Assembly: GCF_004353915.1 (NCBI RefSeq)
Contig: NZ_SMRP01000007.1
Location: forward strand, 80,274-144,273
DNA: 64,000 nt
Origin: Paraburkholderia silviterrae
Lineage (GTDB): Bacteria > Pseudomonadota > Gammaproteobacteria > Burkholderiales > Burkholderiaceae
Direction: 5' to 3'
In this document: one piece after another, positions 47,401-55,145 of the stretch
Position numbering within the stretch: the first letter of the stretch is position 1
Layout: each line of letters begins with the position of its first letter
Program-made: the position numbers and the translations under genes
Notes under the pieces: generated by a model
Databases searched by the model: none
The model's input: the letters and a program-made list of their open reading frames with translations, nothing else
What the model was told of the DNA's origin: nothing

Positions 47401-47491
47401 TGTCGGGCGCGAAACCCATCAACGCGAGGCTGGAACCCGCCAGCGACGTTGCCGTGACCTTGAGGAACTGGCGCCGGGACATCTGCAGCAT
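44420..47491 (-). CDS. fdoG: Formate dehydrogenase-N alpha subunit, selenoprotein
   Basis: A molybdopterin (bis-MGD) selenoprotein of about 1023 residues that oxidises formate in the periplasm. The N-terminus carries a Tat signal (SRRQFLKVTATSLAG), followed by the [4Fe-4S] ligands TCPYCSVGCG. The frame contains a TGA at 46903-46901, preceded by FDNQARV and followed by HGPTVAGLAPTFGRGAMTNHW; this is the active-site selenocysteine (residue 197), not a stop. A SECIS hairpin follows at once. The C-terminal MGD-binding domain ends at FLVKVEKA. Automated callers would split it into 47491-46901 and 46888-44420. It is the first gene of the operon. Confidence 0.97.
46858..46903 (-). promoter_or_regulatory. 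Bacterial SECIS element directing Sec insertion
   Basis: Immediately after the TGA, CACGGCC (46900-46894) can pair with GGCCGTG (46864-46858). The apical part GGTGGCAGGTCTTGCCCC gives a GGC/GCC stem closed by an AGGTCT loop, with an unpaired T on the 5' side between GG and GGC. The loop and bulged U are the SelB-recognition features known from E. coli fdhF and fdnG. Position, sequence and linked selAB make the assignment secure. Confidence 0.93.
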
Positions 47492-47753
47492 GGTGCGTCC
47501 TCGGCTTTGGGGTTGTGGGTTTTTTCAGTATAAGACGTTTTGAGAGACGGATCGCGCGAGCCGGCCGGCCGCGCCTCGCCGGCCGCACCTGGCGGTGCAC
47601 GGCCGATGCGCGAGGCTCCCGGGCTTGCTATATAGTCAGTCGAAGTCGAATGCGCTCGAAAGAGGCCCTGCGCGGCCATTCCACACGCGCCGGGCAAAGC
47701 GCCGGCGCCATGCAGCAACCCACGCCCCCTTGCCGGTACGCAGGACACACATC

Positions 47754-49172
47754 ATGGCAACCATTTCATCGGAACGGCTCGAATCGGCCGCGCGCAAGGA
47801 AGCGTCCTGGGTTGTGCGCGCGTGCCGGCAGTTCATCGCCGACCGCTGCCCGTCGATGGCCGCGAGCATCGCGTTCTACTCGGCGTTCTCGCTCGCGCCC
47901 ACGCTCGTCATGGTGATCGCGGTGGCCGGCTGGTTCTTCGGCGCCGACGCGGCGCGCGGCGAGCTGTTTCGCCAGGTGCACAACGTGCTCGGCAACGACG
48001 CCGCCGCCGGCATTACGACCATCGTGCAGAACGCGCACCGCGCGGGCGGCAAGGGCAGCGTGGCCGCCGCGATCTCGCTCGCGTTGCTGGCGATCGGCGC
48101 GTCAGCAACGTTTTCGTCGCTCAATTCCGCGCTCAATATCGTCTGGCCACTGGACGGTCCGCGCACTTCGTCGGTGCTCGCGCTCGTGCGCGTGCGGCTG
48201 ATCTCGTTTGGCCTCGTGCTCGGCGTTGCCTTCCTGCTGATCGTCTCGCTCGTGCTGGATGCCGCCATCACATTCGTTGGGCAGTGGCTCTGGGGCGAAT
48301 CCACTTATTTGATTATCGGAAACATCGTGCAACTTGCGGTCGGGTTGCTCGTGCTCGCGATCGCGTTCGCCGCCTTGCTGCGCTTCCTGCCCGACGCCGT
48401 GGTGCAATGGCGCGACGCCATGGTGGGCGGCATCGTGGCGGCCGTGCTGTTTACAGTGGGCAAGAAACTCTTCGCGCTCTATCTCGCGCATGCGGGCATG
48501 GCCACGGCGTTCGGCGCCGCGGGCTCGCTCGCCGTGCTGCTGATGTGGCTGTACTTCTCGGCGGCGGTGCTGCTGCTCGGCGCGGAATTCTCGGCGGCGC
48601 GCGCACGCCTGCACGATCCGCGCGGCGCATGGGGTTTCCTCGAGGAAACGCCGCCCGGCAGCCGCGCGAAGCTCGCCTCGGTGCTGGCGGCATCCACGAT
48701 CGCTCCCATGCGCGAAGCCGCCGCGGGGGCGCAGGCGGCACATGCGGTTCCCATCGGAAACACAGGTGCCAATTCGGCTAGCCCGCGTGCGGCTGACCGG
48801 CACGCCGCCGGGAACGGCGCTCCGCCGCCGTATGCCGCGGCCGTTGCGGCCGGCACCGCCCGGGCTTGCGCCGATGGAGCGAACACCGTCGACGCGCCGC
48901 TCCATGCCATTGGCCAGGCGCGCGCGGAGGGCGGCGCACTCGCCCGGCGCAACGCCGACGGCCTGCCAATCCGCCGCCCGGTTGTCAATATGGAAAAGCG
49001 CGCCACCGATGCCGCCGCCCGCACGCTCGTGCAGGCGGGCCGCACGGTGGCCGCCGCCGATCGCTACATCAAACGCCACCCGTGGCGCGCGGTGATGCTC
49101 GTCGCCAGTGCCGCGATCGCCGTGACCGCGGCGGCCGGCCGCCGCCGCGGCGACACGCGCGACAAGCCCTAA
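47754..49172 (+). CDS. YihY/BrkB (virulence factor BrkB) family membrane protein
   Basis: A 472-residue inner-membrane protein. The YihY domain has about six helices (ASIAFYSAFSLAPTLVMVIA, SLALLAIGASATFSSLNSAL and so on) with the conserved FSLAPTLV and GSLAVLLMWLYFSAAVLLLG motifs. The C-terminal 170 residues are alanine- and arginine-rich, low complexity, and end in a weak hydrophobic stretch, longer than in typical members. ATG at 47754 is chosen on family similarity; the upstream frame is in noncoding DNA. The function is not established. Confidence 0.9.
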   Translation: MATISSERLESAARKEASWVVRACRQFIADRCPSMAASIAFYSAFSLAPTLVMVIAVAGWFFGADAARGELFRQVHNVLGNDAAAGITTIVQNAHRAGGKGSVAAAISLALLAIGASATFSSLNSALNIVWPLDGPRTSSVLALVRVRLISFGLVLGVAFLLIVSLVLDAAITFVGQWLWGESTYLIIGNIVQLAVGLLVLAIAFAALLRFLPDAVVQWRDAMVGGIVAAVLFTVGKKLFALYLAHAGMATAFGAAGSLAVLLMWLYFSAAVLLLGAEFSAARARLHDPRGAWGFLEETPPGSRAKLASVLAASTIAPMREAAAGAQAAHAVPIGNTGANSASPRAADRHAAGNGAPPPYAAAVAAGTARACADGANTVDAPLHAIGQARAEGGALARRNADGLPIRRPVVNMEKRATDAAARTLVQAGRTVAAADRYIKRHPWRAVMLVASAAIAVTAAAGRRRGDTRDKP

Positions 49173-49227
49173 GGCGCCCCGCAGCCCCAGCGCCAAGGGG
49201 TCACGCCGGCGCAGCCACACTACAGAC

Positions 49228-49262
49228 ATGGCGCAACCAGGGGACACCCCTGGTTGCGCCAT
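49228..49262. terminator. 16-bp perfect hairpin after the YihY/BrkB gene
   Basis: ATGGCGCAACCAGGGG at 49228-49243 is followed by ACA and its exact complement at 49247-49262, then GTTTACC. It lies 56 bp after the brkB-like stop, so a terminator role is possible, but the run of T is short. The symmetry also allows transcription termination on either strand or a protein-binding site. Confidence 0.6.
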
Positions 49263-49527
49263 GTTTACCCGTATACAACATCTCCTGGGGTTGCACGTTT
49301 CGCGACTTGTATCGGAAACGACAATAATGCAGCGCCAACAATCGTCCTTTTCAGGATTCGGAAGAATCGCCTAAGCGCCCGTATTTCAAGGCTTTCTCAG
49401 CATGTGTCAGCTTTTTGCGACAGTCATTTATTTTCAGTTCAGGGGAATTGCACCCCTGCGTTATTCTCCTTTCCGCAACAGCATCAACCAAATCAAGCAA
49501 CAACTAAATCTGCGTGGAGAAAACTGG

Positions 49528-50706
49528 ATGAAACGAATCGCACTCTCGAGCCTCTCGCTGGCAATTCTGGCCGCTTCGGGCGCAGCACACGCACAAAGCA
49601 GCGTGACCCTGTACGGCGTGATCGATGAATCGATCCAGTGGGTGCACAACGCTCCGGACGCAGCCGGCCACAACAAGAACCTCATTGGTCTGGCAGGCGG
49701 CAACCTCTCTGGCAACCGCTTTGGCCTGAAGGGCACGGAAGACCTGGGCGGCGGCCTGAAGGCGATTTTCCAATTGGAAAACGGCTTTGACATCAACACC
49801 GGCAAGCTGGGCCAGGGCGGCCTCATGTTCGGCCGTCAAGCTTATGTTGGTCTGACGCATGAGCAATACGGTACGGTCACGCTCGGCCGCCAGTACGACC
49901 CGCTGGTCGACATGGTTCAGCCGCTGACCGGCGACAACTACTTCGGCAGCACGTTCACTACGCCGGGTGACGTCGACAACAACGACAACGACTCGCGCAC
50001 CAACAGCGGCATCAAGTATGTCTCGCCGGTTCTGAGCGGCTTCCAGTTCGAAGGCATGTATGCACTGGGCGGCGTCGCGGGTGCGACGGGCTCGGGCCAA
50101 AGCTGGGGCGCAGCTGCTACCTACGGTATCGGCTCGTTCAACGTCGCGGCCGGCTACTTCCGCATGGACAACTCGTCGAACCTGGCAGACCGCGTCAAGG
50201 CCGACGGCTGGGCAGCGAACTCGACGTCGAACAACATGTTCGTCAGCCAGATCAATTCCGCCTACGCGTCGGCCAAGTCGACCGGCAATGCTTCGGTTGC
50301 GGCCCAGTACGTCGCAGGTCCGTTCACGTTCGGCGTGCGTTACGCCAACGTTCAGTACAAGCCGGACGGCTACTCGGCGTTCCGGTCGACCGAGCGCTTC
50401 AACGTTGCGGGCGGCTTCCTCGGCTACCAGCTGAACCCGGCCCTGCTGCTCGGCCTCGGCTACATCTACACGCACGGTGCGGGCGACACGTCGGCCTCGT
50501 ACAACCAGGTTTCGCTCGGCGCGGACTACAACCTGTCGAAGCGCACCGATCTGTACGCAGTGGCGGCTTACCAGCACGCCAACGGTACGCAGCGCGTCGA
50601 CTCCACGACGACCCAGACGGCCGGTGCATCGGTCGGCTCGTACGGCGTCAACTCGGCTTCGAGCTCGCAGGAAATCGTCAGCCTGGGCATCCGCCACAAG
50701 TTCTAA
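49528..50706 (+). CDS. Gram-negative porin (OmpC-like)
   Basis: A 392-residue outer-membrane porin with an N-terminal signal peptide (MKRIALSSLSLAILAASGAA, cleaved after AHA) and a mature start QSSVTLYGVIDESIQWV, typical of Burkholderia trimeric porins. The loop 3 constriction region LGRQYDPLVDMVQPLTGDN is present, and the C-terminal phenylalanine closes the barrel (LGIRHKF). ATG at 49528 follows GTGGAGAAAACTGG. A clear terminator follows at 50775. It is a probable abundant porin. Confidence 0.95.
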   Translation: MKRIALSSLSLAILAASGAAHAQSSVTLYGVIDESIQWVHNAPDAAGHNKNLIGLAGGNLSGNRFGLKGTEDLGGGLKAIFQLENGFDINTGKLGQGGLMFGRQAYVGLTHEQYGTVTLGRQYDPLVDMVQPLTGDNYFGSTFTTPGDVDNNDNDSRTNSGIKYVSPVLSGFQFEGMYALGGVAGATGSGQSWGAAATYGIGSFNVAAGYFRMDNSSNLADRVKADGWAANSTSNNMFVSQINSAYASAKSTGNASVAAQYVAGPFTFGVRYANVQYKPDGYSAFRSTERFNVAGGFLGYQLNPALLLGLGYIYTHGAGDTSASYNQVSLGADYNLSKRTDLYAVAAYQHANGTQRVDSTTTQTAGASVGSYGVNSASSSQEIVSLGIRHKF

Positions 50707-50774
50707 GCAACATGAGCCGGGCTCGCGCCCGGCCAGGCGAAGAGACCACGCAGCTAAAAGCTGCACGCTACACA

Positions 50775-50809
50775 AGCCAGCCTTCGGTGCAAGCCAAGGC
50801 TGGCTTTTT
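50775..50809 (+). terminator. Intrinsic terminator after the porin gene
   Basis: AGCCAGCCTT pairs with AAGGCTGGCT across an 11-base loop and is followed by TTTTTC. It lies about 70 bp after the porin stop, in the right orientation. Confidence 0.9.
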
Positions 50810-50962
50810 CATTGGCGCAACCATTGAGAACCGGCCTCTAGCGGGAACAGGCCCGGGTACGAGCAGGTAGCACCTCGCGAGCCTGGCAACGCGCTCGCTG
50901 GGCAGCATACGTGACGCTTCGCTGCCCCCTCGGCGCCAGCCCGCCGTCTTCCCTTTACGCCA

Positions 50963-51862
50963 TCAGCGCAACCTGCCTAGCGCCTCCGCCGCGTGGCGCA
51001 AGAAGGCATCTGCCAGCGGCGCCGCTGCCCGCTGCGCGTATCGCGCCGCGTTGAGCGGCACCTCCAACTCCGGCACGAAGCGCTTCACCACCACGCGCGC
51101 GCTTGCCCCCGCCGCCGTGAGCGGGTCGACGAGCGCGATGCCCATCCCCGCCTCCACCAGCGTCACGACCGCCTGCGCGAGATCCGCCTCCACGCCGGCG
51201 AGACGCGTTACACCGAACTCGGAGAACATGCGATCGATGCGCAGGCGCGCTTGCGTTCCGGCCGCGTACGAAACGAAGGTCTCGCCTTCGCAGTCGGCGG
51301 CGCCAACGGCGCGCTTGCGTGCGAGACGGTGCCCGCGCGGCACGATGCAGCGCATCGGCCATTGCCCGAGGCGCTCGAGCCGCACGGCACGCGGCGCCGT
51401 TTCCTCACCGACAAAAGCCAGATCGCAGCGCTGCGCCGCCACGCGTTCGAGCGCGAGCGCGGGTTCGAGCGTGAGCAGCGTCACGTCTACGCCCTCATGC
51501 TCCTGCGCGAACGCCGCCGTCACGCGCGGCAGAAAGTCGGGGCCGAGCTCGGGCGCGCCTGCCACACACAGCACGCCGCGGCGCTGCTCGCGGATCTGCG
51601 CGGCAGCCTGCACGACCCGCTCCAGTCCACTGAACGCGCGCTCGACTTCCGTATGAAGCGCATGCGCCTCGCCTGTCGGCAGCAACCTCCCGCGTGCGCG
51701 TTCGAACAGCGCGAAGCCTACGCTTGCCTCGAAGTCGGCGAGCAGGCGGCTGACCGCAGGTTGCGAAACACCCAGCGCGCCCGCAGCGCGCGTAACCGTG
51801 CGCAATCGCATCAAGGCGCGAAACGCTTCAATCTGGCGGATACTGAGTTCGGAAACGGGCAT
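50963..51862 (-). CDS. LysR-family transcriptional regulator
   Basis: A 299-residue LysR regulator with an N-terminal helix-turn-helix (LMRLRTVTRAAGALGVSQPAVSRLL) and a periplasmic-binding-like effector domain (GVLCVAGAPELGPDFLPRVT). ATG at 51862 is supported by the family N-terminus. It resembles the CysB/NAC-like or opine-catabolism subgroup only loosely. No divergent partner lies within the usual distance. Its target is unknown. Confidence 0.9.
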   Translation of the reverse strand: MPVSELSIRQIEAFRALMRLRTVTRAAGALGVSQPAVSRLLADFEASVGFALFERARGRLLPTGEAHALHTEVERAFSGLERVVQAAAQIREQRRGVLCVAGAPELGPDFLPRVTAAFAQEHEGVDVTLLTLEPALALERVAAQRCDLAFVGEETAPRAVRLERLGQWPMRCIVPRGHRLARKRAVGAADCEGETFVSYAAGTQARLRIDRMFSEFGVTRLAGVEADLAQAVVTLVEAGMGIALVDPLTAAGASARVVVKRFVPELEVPLNAARYAQRAAAPLADAFLRHAAEALGRLR

Positions 51863-52025
51863 AACATAGGCGCATGCCCCTTTCGCCTTGATGGCTTCAG
51901 AGCATCGTCAGACAAGATTGAGATCGTTAGATTTCCCGCGTGCTGTGCACCATCTTACCTGACATCCTTTCATAACATCCGAACATGCTTCATGCCTGAA
52001 CTGACGCATTGCCGTTTTCTGCACG

Positions 52026-52064
52026 CAAATAAAAATCCCCGTGGGCACAAAGCCAACGGGGATT
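52026..52064 (-). terminator. Intrinsic terminator of the HU-like gene
   Basis: On the minus strand AATCCCCGTTGG folds back onto CCCACGGGGATT and is followed by TTTATTT. It lies about 50 bp beyond the stop of the HU-like gene at 52114, in the expected orientation. Confidence 0.85.
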
Positions 52065-52113
52065 CTTTGGGTACTAACGCGTGCCTTGGCCGCGAGGCCC
52101 TGGCATGAAGCGC

Positions 52114-52557
52114 TTAGGCCGCTGCTGCGTCCTTCAGCTTCTTCAGCGCACGCGCCTTGATGCGCACGGTTGCCGGCTTGGCCGGGAACCAGCGCTCTTC
52201 ACCCGTGAACGGGTCCTTGCCGAAGCGCTTCTTCTTCGCCGGGACGGCCTGGACGACGATCTTCAGAAGGCCCGACAGCGTGAATTCGCCGGCGCCCTTC
52301 TTGTGGACCGAACCCAGGATCGTGTCTTCCAGCGCGGCGAGCACGGCCTTCGTGGCCTTCGGCTCGACGCCAGCACGCTCAGCGACGTGAGCAGCCAGCG
52401 AGGCCTTCGTGAAGGTGTCCTTGATCGGCGACGGTGCGCCGGACGCCTTCACGGCGACCTTCTTAGCTGCGGCCGTCTTGACGGGCGCTTTCTTTGCGGC
52501 AACCTTCTTGGCCGGGGCAGCTGCCTTTTTGGCCACTTTCTTTGCGGAAGTCGGCAT
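52114..52557 (-). CDS. HU-family DNA-binding protein with a histone H1-like lysine-rich N-terminal tail
   Basis: A 147-residue nucleoid protein. Residues 1-42 are a low-complexity lysine/alanine tail (AKKVAKKAAAPAKKVAAKKA) like eukaryotic H1; residues about 48-140 are an HU/IHF fold (FTKASLAAHVAERAGVEPKA, GEFTLSGLLKIVVQ, KPATVRIKARALKK), but the DNA-inserting beta arm carries KKKRFGKDPFTGEERWFPAK rather than the canonical RNP tip. Such tailed HU proteins are characteristic of Burkholderiales. ATG at 52557 has AGGAGA upstream. It is monocistronic, followed by a terminator. Confidence 0.92.
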   Translation of the reverse strand: MPTSAKKVAKKAAAPAKKVAAKKAPVKTAAAKKVAVKASGAPSPIKDTFTKASLAAHVAERAGVEPKATKAVLAALEDTILGSVHKKGAGEFTLSGLLKIVVQAVPAKKKRFGKDPFTGEERWFPAKPATVRIKARALKKLKDAAAA

Positions 52558-52995
52558 GTTTCTCCTACCAGTGTTGGTCAGTGAATCGACGAAGCACAGC
52601 GGAATGCAGATGCTTCAACGGCGGATTCTACAAGCGTGCAAGCGTTTTGCGTGACTCTTTTGCATCGTAGATGCAAATTTGTTGCGCGGCGCTGACTGCC
52701 GAACGCATTTCGATACTTGTTTACAGGGGTAAACATGCTCCTGCGCCGCCCGTTCGCATGCCGCCTGCGCCAGCGCGACGCGTGCCTGATGCGGCGAAAA
52801 CACCACACGTAAGGCCTTTTTCGCGACGACGGCAGCTTCGCGCGCAGTGTCCGCGCGCACGTTCGAACGTCGCCGCTGGCAGCATTTGCGTGCTTTTTGG
52901 CGCTCCTGCGCACGCGTGCGCTCGTAGAGTGACGATGAGCGCGCCGTCGCCGGCACGGCCCGCATCTTTCTCCACCTTCATTTCGAGGCACTTCC
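52558..52995. other. Divergent intergenic region, 438 bp
   Basis: This separates the HU-like gene (minus) from the PfpI gene (plus). A palindrome lies at 52659-52677. No convincing coding frame, tRNA or other RNA gene was seen. Confidence 0.4.
52659..52677. promoter_or_regulatory. Perfect 8-bp palindrome TTTGCATC-GTA-GATGCAAA
   Basis: Two perfect 8-base half-sites around a 3-base centre, 102 bases upstream of the HU-like start. The size suits a dimeric helix-turn-helix regulator. No regulator can be named; it could control the HU-like gene or the divergent PfpI gene. Confidence 0.4.
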
Positions 52996-53688
52996 ATGGC
53001 GTTCAAGATCGGATTTCTGCTTTTCCCCAAGGTGCAGCCGCTCGACCTCTGCGGGCCCTACGACGTGCTCGCGGCGATGCCGGATACGCAGGTGCGGCTC
53101 GTCTGGAAGACACGCGAGCCCGTCATGTCGGCGACCGGCATGCTGCTCACGCCCGACACCATCTTCGACGACTGCCCGCCGCTCGACGTGATCTGCGTAC
53201 CGGGTGGCGCCGGCGTGGCCGCGCTGCTCGAAGACGACACCACGCTCGCATTCCTGCGGCGCCAGGCGCGCGACGCTCGCTACGTCACCTCCGTGTGCAC
53301 CGGCTCGCTCGTGCTCGGCGCCGCGGGTCTCCTGCGTGGACGCCGCGCCACTACGCACTGGGCCTTTCACGCGCTGCTCGAACCGTTCGGCGCGATCGCC
53401 GTGAACGAGCGCGTGGTGCGCGACGGCAACCTCATCACGGGCGGCGGCATCACGGCAGGCATCGACTTCGCGCTCACGCTCGCAGCAGAGCTGATCGGCG
53501 TAGAAGCCGCGCAGGCGCTCCAGCTCGAACTCGAATACGCACCGGCGCCACCGTTCGATGCGGGCCGCCCCGAAAGCGCACCGCAGGCCGTGGTGGAGCA
53601 CGTGCGCGCGCAAAACGCGGCAACGCTTGCGCAACGTACGCGCATCGTCGAGCGCGTGGCGGCGCAGCGCCGGGACACATGCGCATGA
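52996..53688 (+). CDS. DJ-1/PfpI family protein (isonitrile hydratase-like)
   Basis: A 230-residue DJ-1/PfpI superfamily protein. The nucleophile elbow is SVCTGSLVLGAAGLL (Cys in VCTGS) and the family strand FLLFPKVQPLDLCGPYDVL is at the N-terminus. This arrangement resembles isonitrile hydratase (InhA) and transcription-factor-associated DJ-1 domains rather than proteases or PARK7-like deglycases. There is no helix-turn-helix tail. ATG at 52996 is used. A hexanucleotide repeat follows shortly after its stop. Confidence 0.85.
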   Translation: MAFKIGFLLFPKVQPLDLCGPYDVLAAMPDTQVRLVWKTREPVMSATGMLLTPDTIFDDCPPLDVICVPGGAGVAALLEDDTTLAFLRRQARDARYVTSVCTGSLVLGAAGLLRGRRATTHWAFHALLEPFGAIAVNERVVRDGNLITGGGITAGIDFALTLAAELIGVEAAQALQLELEYAPAPPFDAGRPESAPQAVVEHVRAQNAATLAQRTRIVERVAAQRRDTCA

Positions 53689-53723
53689 TCACGCTTGACT
53701 GTGCTTGAGCGCGGCACGGCGCC

Positions 53724-53779
53724 GCCATCGCCATCGCCATCGCCATCGCCATCGCCATCGCCGTGCCGTGCCGTGCCGT
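53724..53779. repeat. Tandem GCCATC x6 then GCCGT x4 microsatellite
   Basis: Six exact GCCATC units (53724-53759) pass directly into four GCCGT units (53760-53779), followed by partial variants. It lies between the PfpI gene and a DUF4148 gene, 36 bp after the former. Such tracts are prone to slippage. It is not in a credible coding frame. Confidence 0.9.
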
Positions 53780-54004
53780 GCCATGCTATCGCCGTGCCGT
53801 GCATCGGCACCTTCGGCTGCCGCGCCGTGCGAGCCAGGGTCCACACTTGCTACCCTCGTTTGCAAGGATCGTATACATTGACTGCGGGGCAACCGTTCTA
53901 TCCGGCGTTCCCAGTAACGGCACGCTATCTGGCGCGCCGCTTCTCGCAATCCTTTCATCACAAACCCTGAAACCAGCGGTAAAAATCAACCAAGAGGGGT
54001 ATTC

Positions 54005-54334
54005 ATGCACTCCACCATCAGCAAACTGACTCTCGCCGCAACCGCCGCCGCATTCCTTATTGGCGTCACGGCGCCCGCCTTTGCCCAGGACGCCAGCGCG
54101 CCCGCTGCCACTGCGCAAAGCGCCGCGCCGGCTTCCCTCACCAAGGCCGAAAAGCGCAAACAGGCGCGGGCGCAGCGCAAAGCCGAACGCAAGGCCGCGC
54201 GCGCGAAGAACAATGCTGAACTGAAGAAGCTGGAGGACGCGGGCTACAAGCCGGCAAACAACGACCCGAACTATCCGCAGAATCTCCAGAACGCGGAGAA
54301 GAAAGCAGCAGGTGCGGCTGGCGCGAGCCAGTAA
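54005..54334 (+). CDS. DUF4148-type exported protein with a lysine/arginine-rich linker
   Basis: A 109-residue exported protein: signal peptide to about residue 27 (LAATAAAFLIGVTAPAFAQ), a highly basic middle (KAEKRKQARAQRKAERKAAR), and a C-terminal DUF4148 core (ELKKLEDAGYKPANNDPNYP and QNLQNAEKKA). ATG at 54005 follows AAGAGGGG. It is the longest of the family members in this window, and its basic linker is unlike the others. The function is unknown. Confidence 0.82.
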   Translation: MHSTISKLTLAATAAAFLIGVTAPAFAQDASAPAATAQSAAPASLTKAEKRKQARAQRKAERKAARAKNNAELKKLEDAGYKPANNDPNYPQNLQNAEKKAAGAAGASQ

Positions 54335-54572
54335 ACCGCTTCCTGACGCTGCTTTTTTCGGGCATGCATGGGCCGGCGCTTTGCCGGCCCCTCCATCGGC
54401 TGACCTTCCTCTCGCTCCCGCACTCGCTCCTCTCGCGCCCGCCGTTCCTCTTGCCCCCGCACTAGCTCCTCTCGCGCCTGCCATTCCCGCGCACCTTTCA
54501 GCACACCTTCAATGCACGCGCATGCGCGATATGGGACGATGCCGCGTCCCTGGCTGAGATGGCATCCACGTC

Positions 54573-54998
54573 ATGAACGCAGCGAAACCGGATGCGAGCA
54601 CGGAGCTTGCGCTCAACAAGCCGGGCCTGCCCATCGGGTTGATCGCGGGCGCCATCGCGCTCGTCGTCGTGCTGCTGCTGCTGCCGTTGCCCGCGAGCCT
54701 GCCCGTAGCGGGTCAACGCATGCTCGCGATTCTCGCCTTCGCCGTGGTGGTGTGGCTCACCGAAGCCGTCTCCTATGAAGCGAGCGCGACGGCGCTCACC
54801 TCGGCCATGCCGCTCGGCTACACGGTGAGCTTCGGCTTCATCCTGCCGATCAACGCGCCACAGAACATGGTATGCCTCGCCACCGAGACCTTCACCGCGA
54901 AGCAGTTCGCGCGCGTGGGCATCGCAGTGACCATGCTGGGCTATCTGCTGTTGCTGCTGTTCGCCGCCACGTGGTGGCGCTGGCTCAGCTGGATCTAA
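54573..54998 (+). pseudogene. Internally deleted anion permease (DASS/SLC13 type)
   Basis: The 141-residue product keeps the N-terminal membrane start of a divalent-anion:sodium symporter (MLAILAFAVVVWLTEAVSYE) and then jumps, in frame, to its C-terminal end (SAMPLGYTVSFGFILPINAP and QFARVGIAVTMLGYLLLLL). Full members have about 450-490 residues, so roughly 330 internal residues are missing at the junction near residue 70. It cannot form a normal transporter. The reading frame is intact, so it may be a recent deletion. Confidence 0.8.
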
Positions 54999-55070
54999 AG
55001 CGCTTGCGGATCTCGCGGCGCAGTTCGAGGCTGCGCCGATCACGGCGCGCTGAAGACGCTTCGCGCAGGC

Positions 55071-55110
55071 AAAAAAAGGGCGCTCGTTTGTCTGAACCGA
55101 GCGCCCTTTG
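55071..55110. terminator. Bidirectional terminator between the permease remnant and pobA
   Basis: AAAGGGCGCTCG at 55075-55086 pairs exactly with CGAGCGCCCTTT at 55098-55109, with an A-run on the left side and a T-containing right side. It lies between converging genes and could stop transcription from both; the minus-strand direction has the better T-run. Confidence 0.8.
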
Positions 55111-55145
55111 TGCTTTGCGGCTCGTGCCGCCGTTTGAAGCGATGT

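Noticed and set aside
53695..53970. Coding frame through the GCCATC/GCCGT repeat
   Set aside because: The product would be a run of Pro-Ser dipeptides or similar with no family; no ribosome-binding site.
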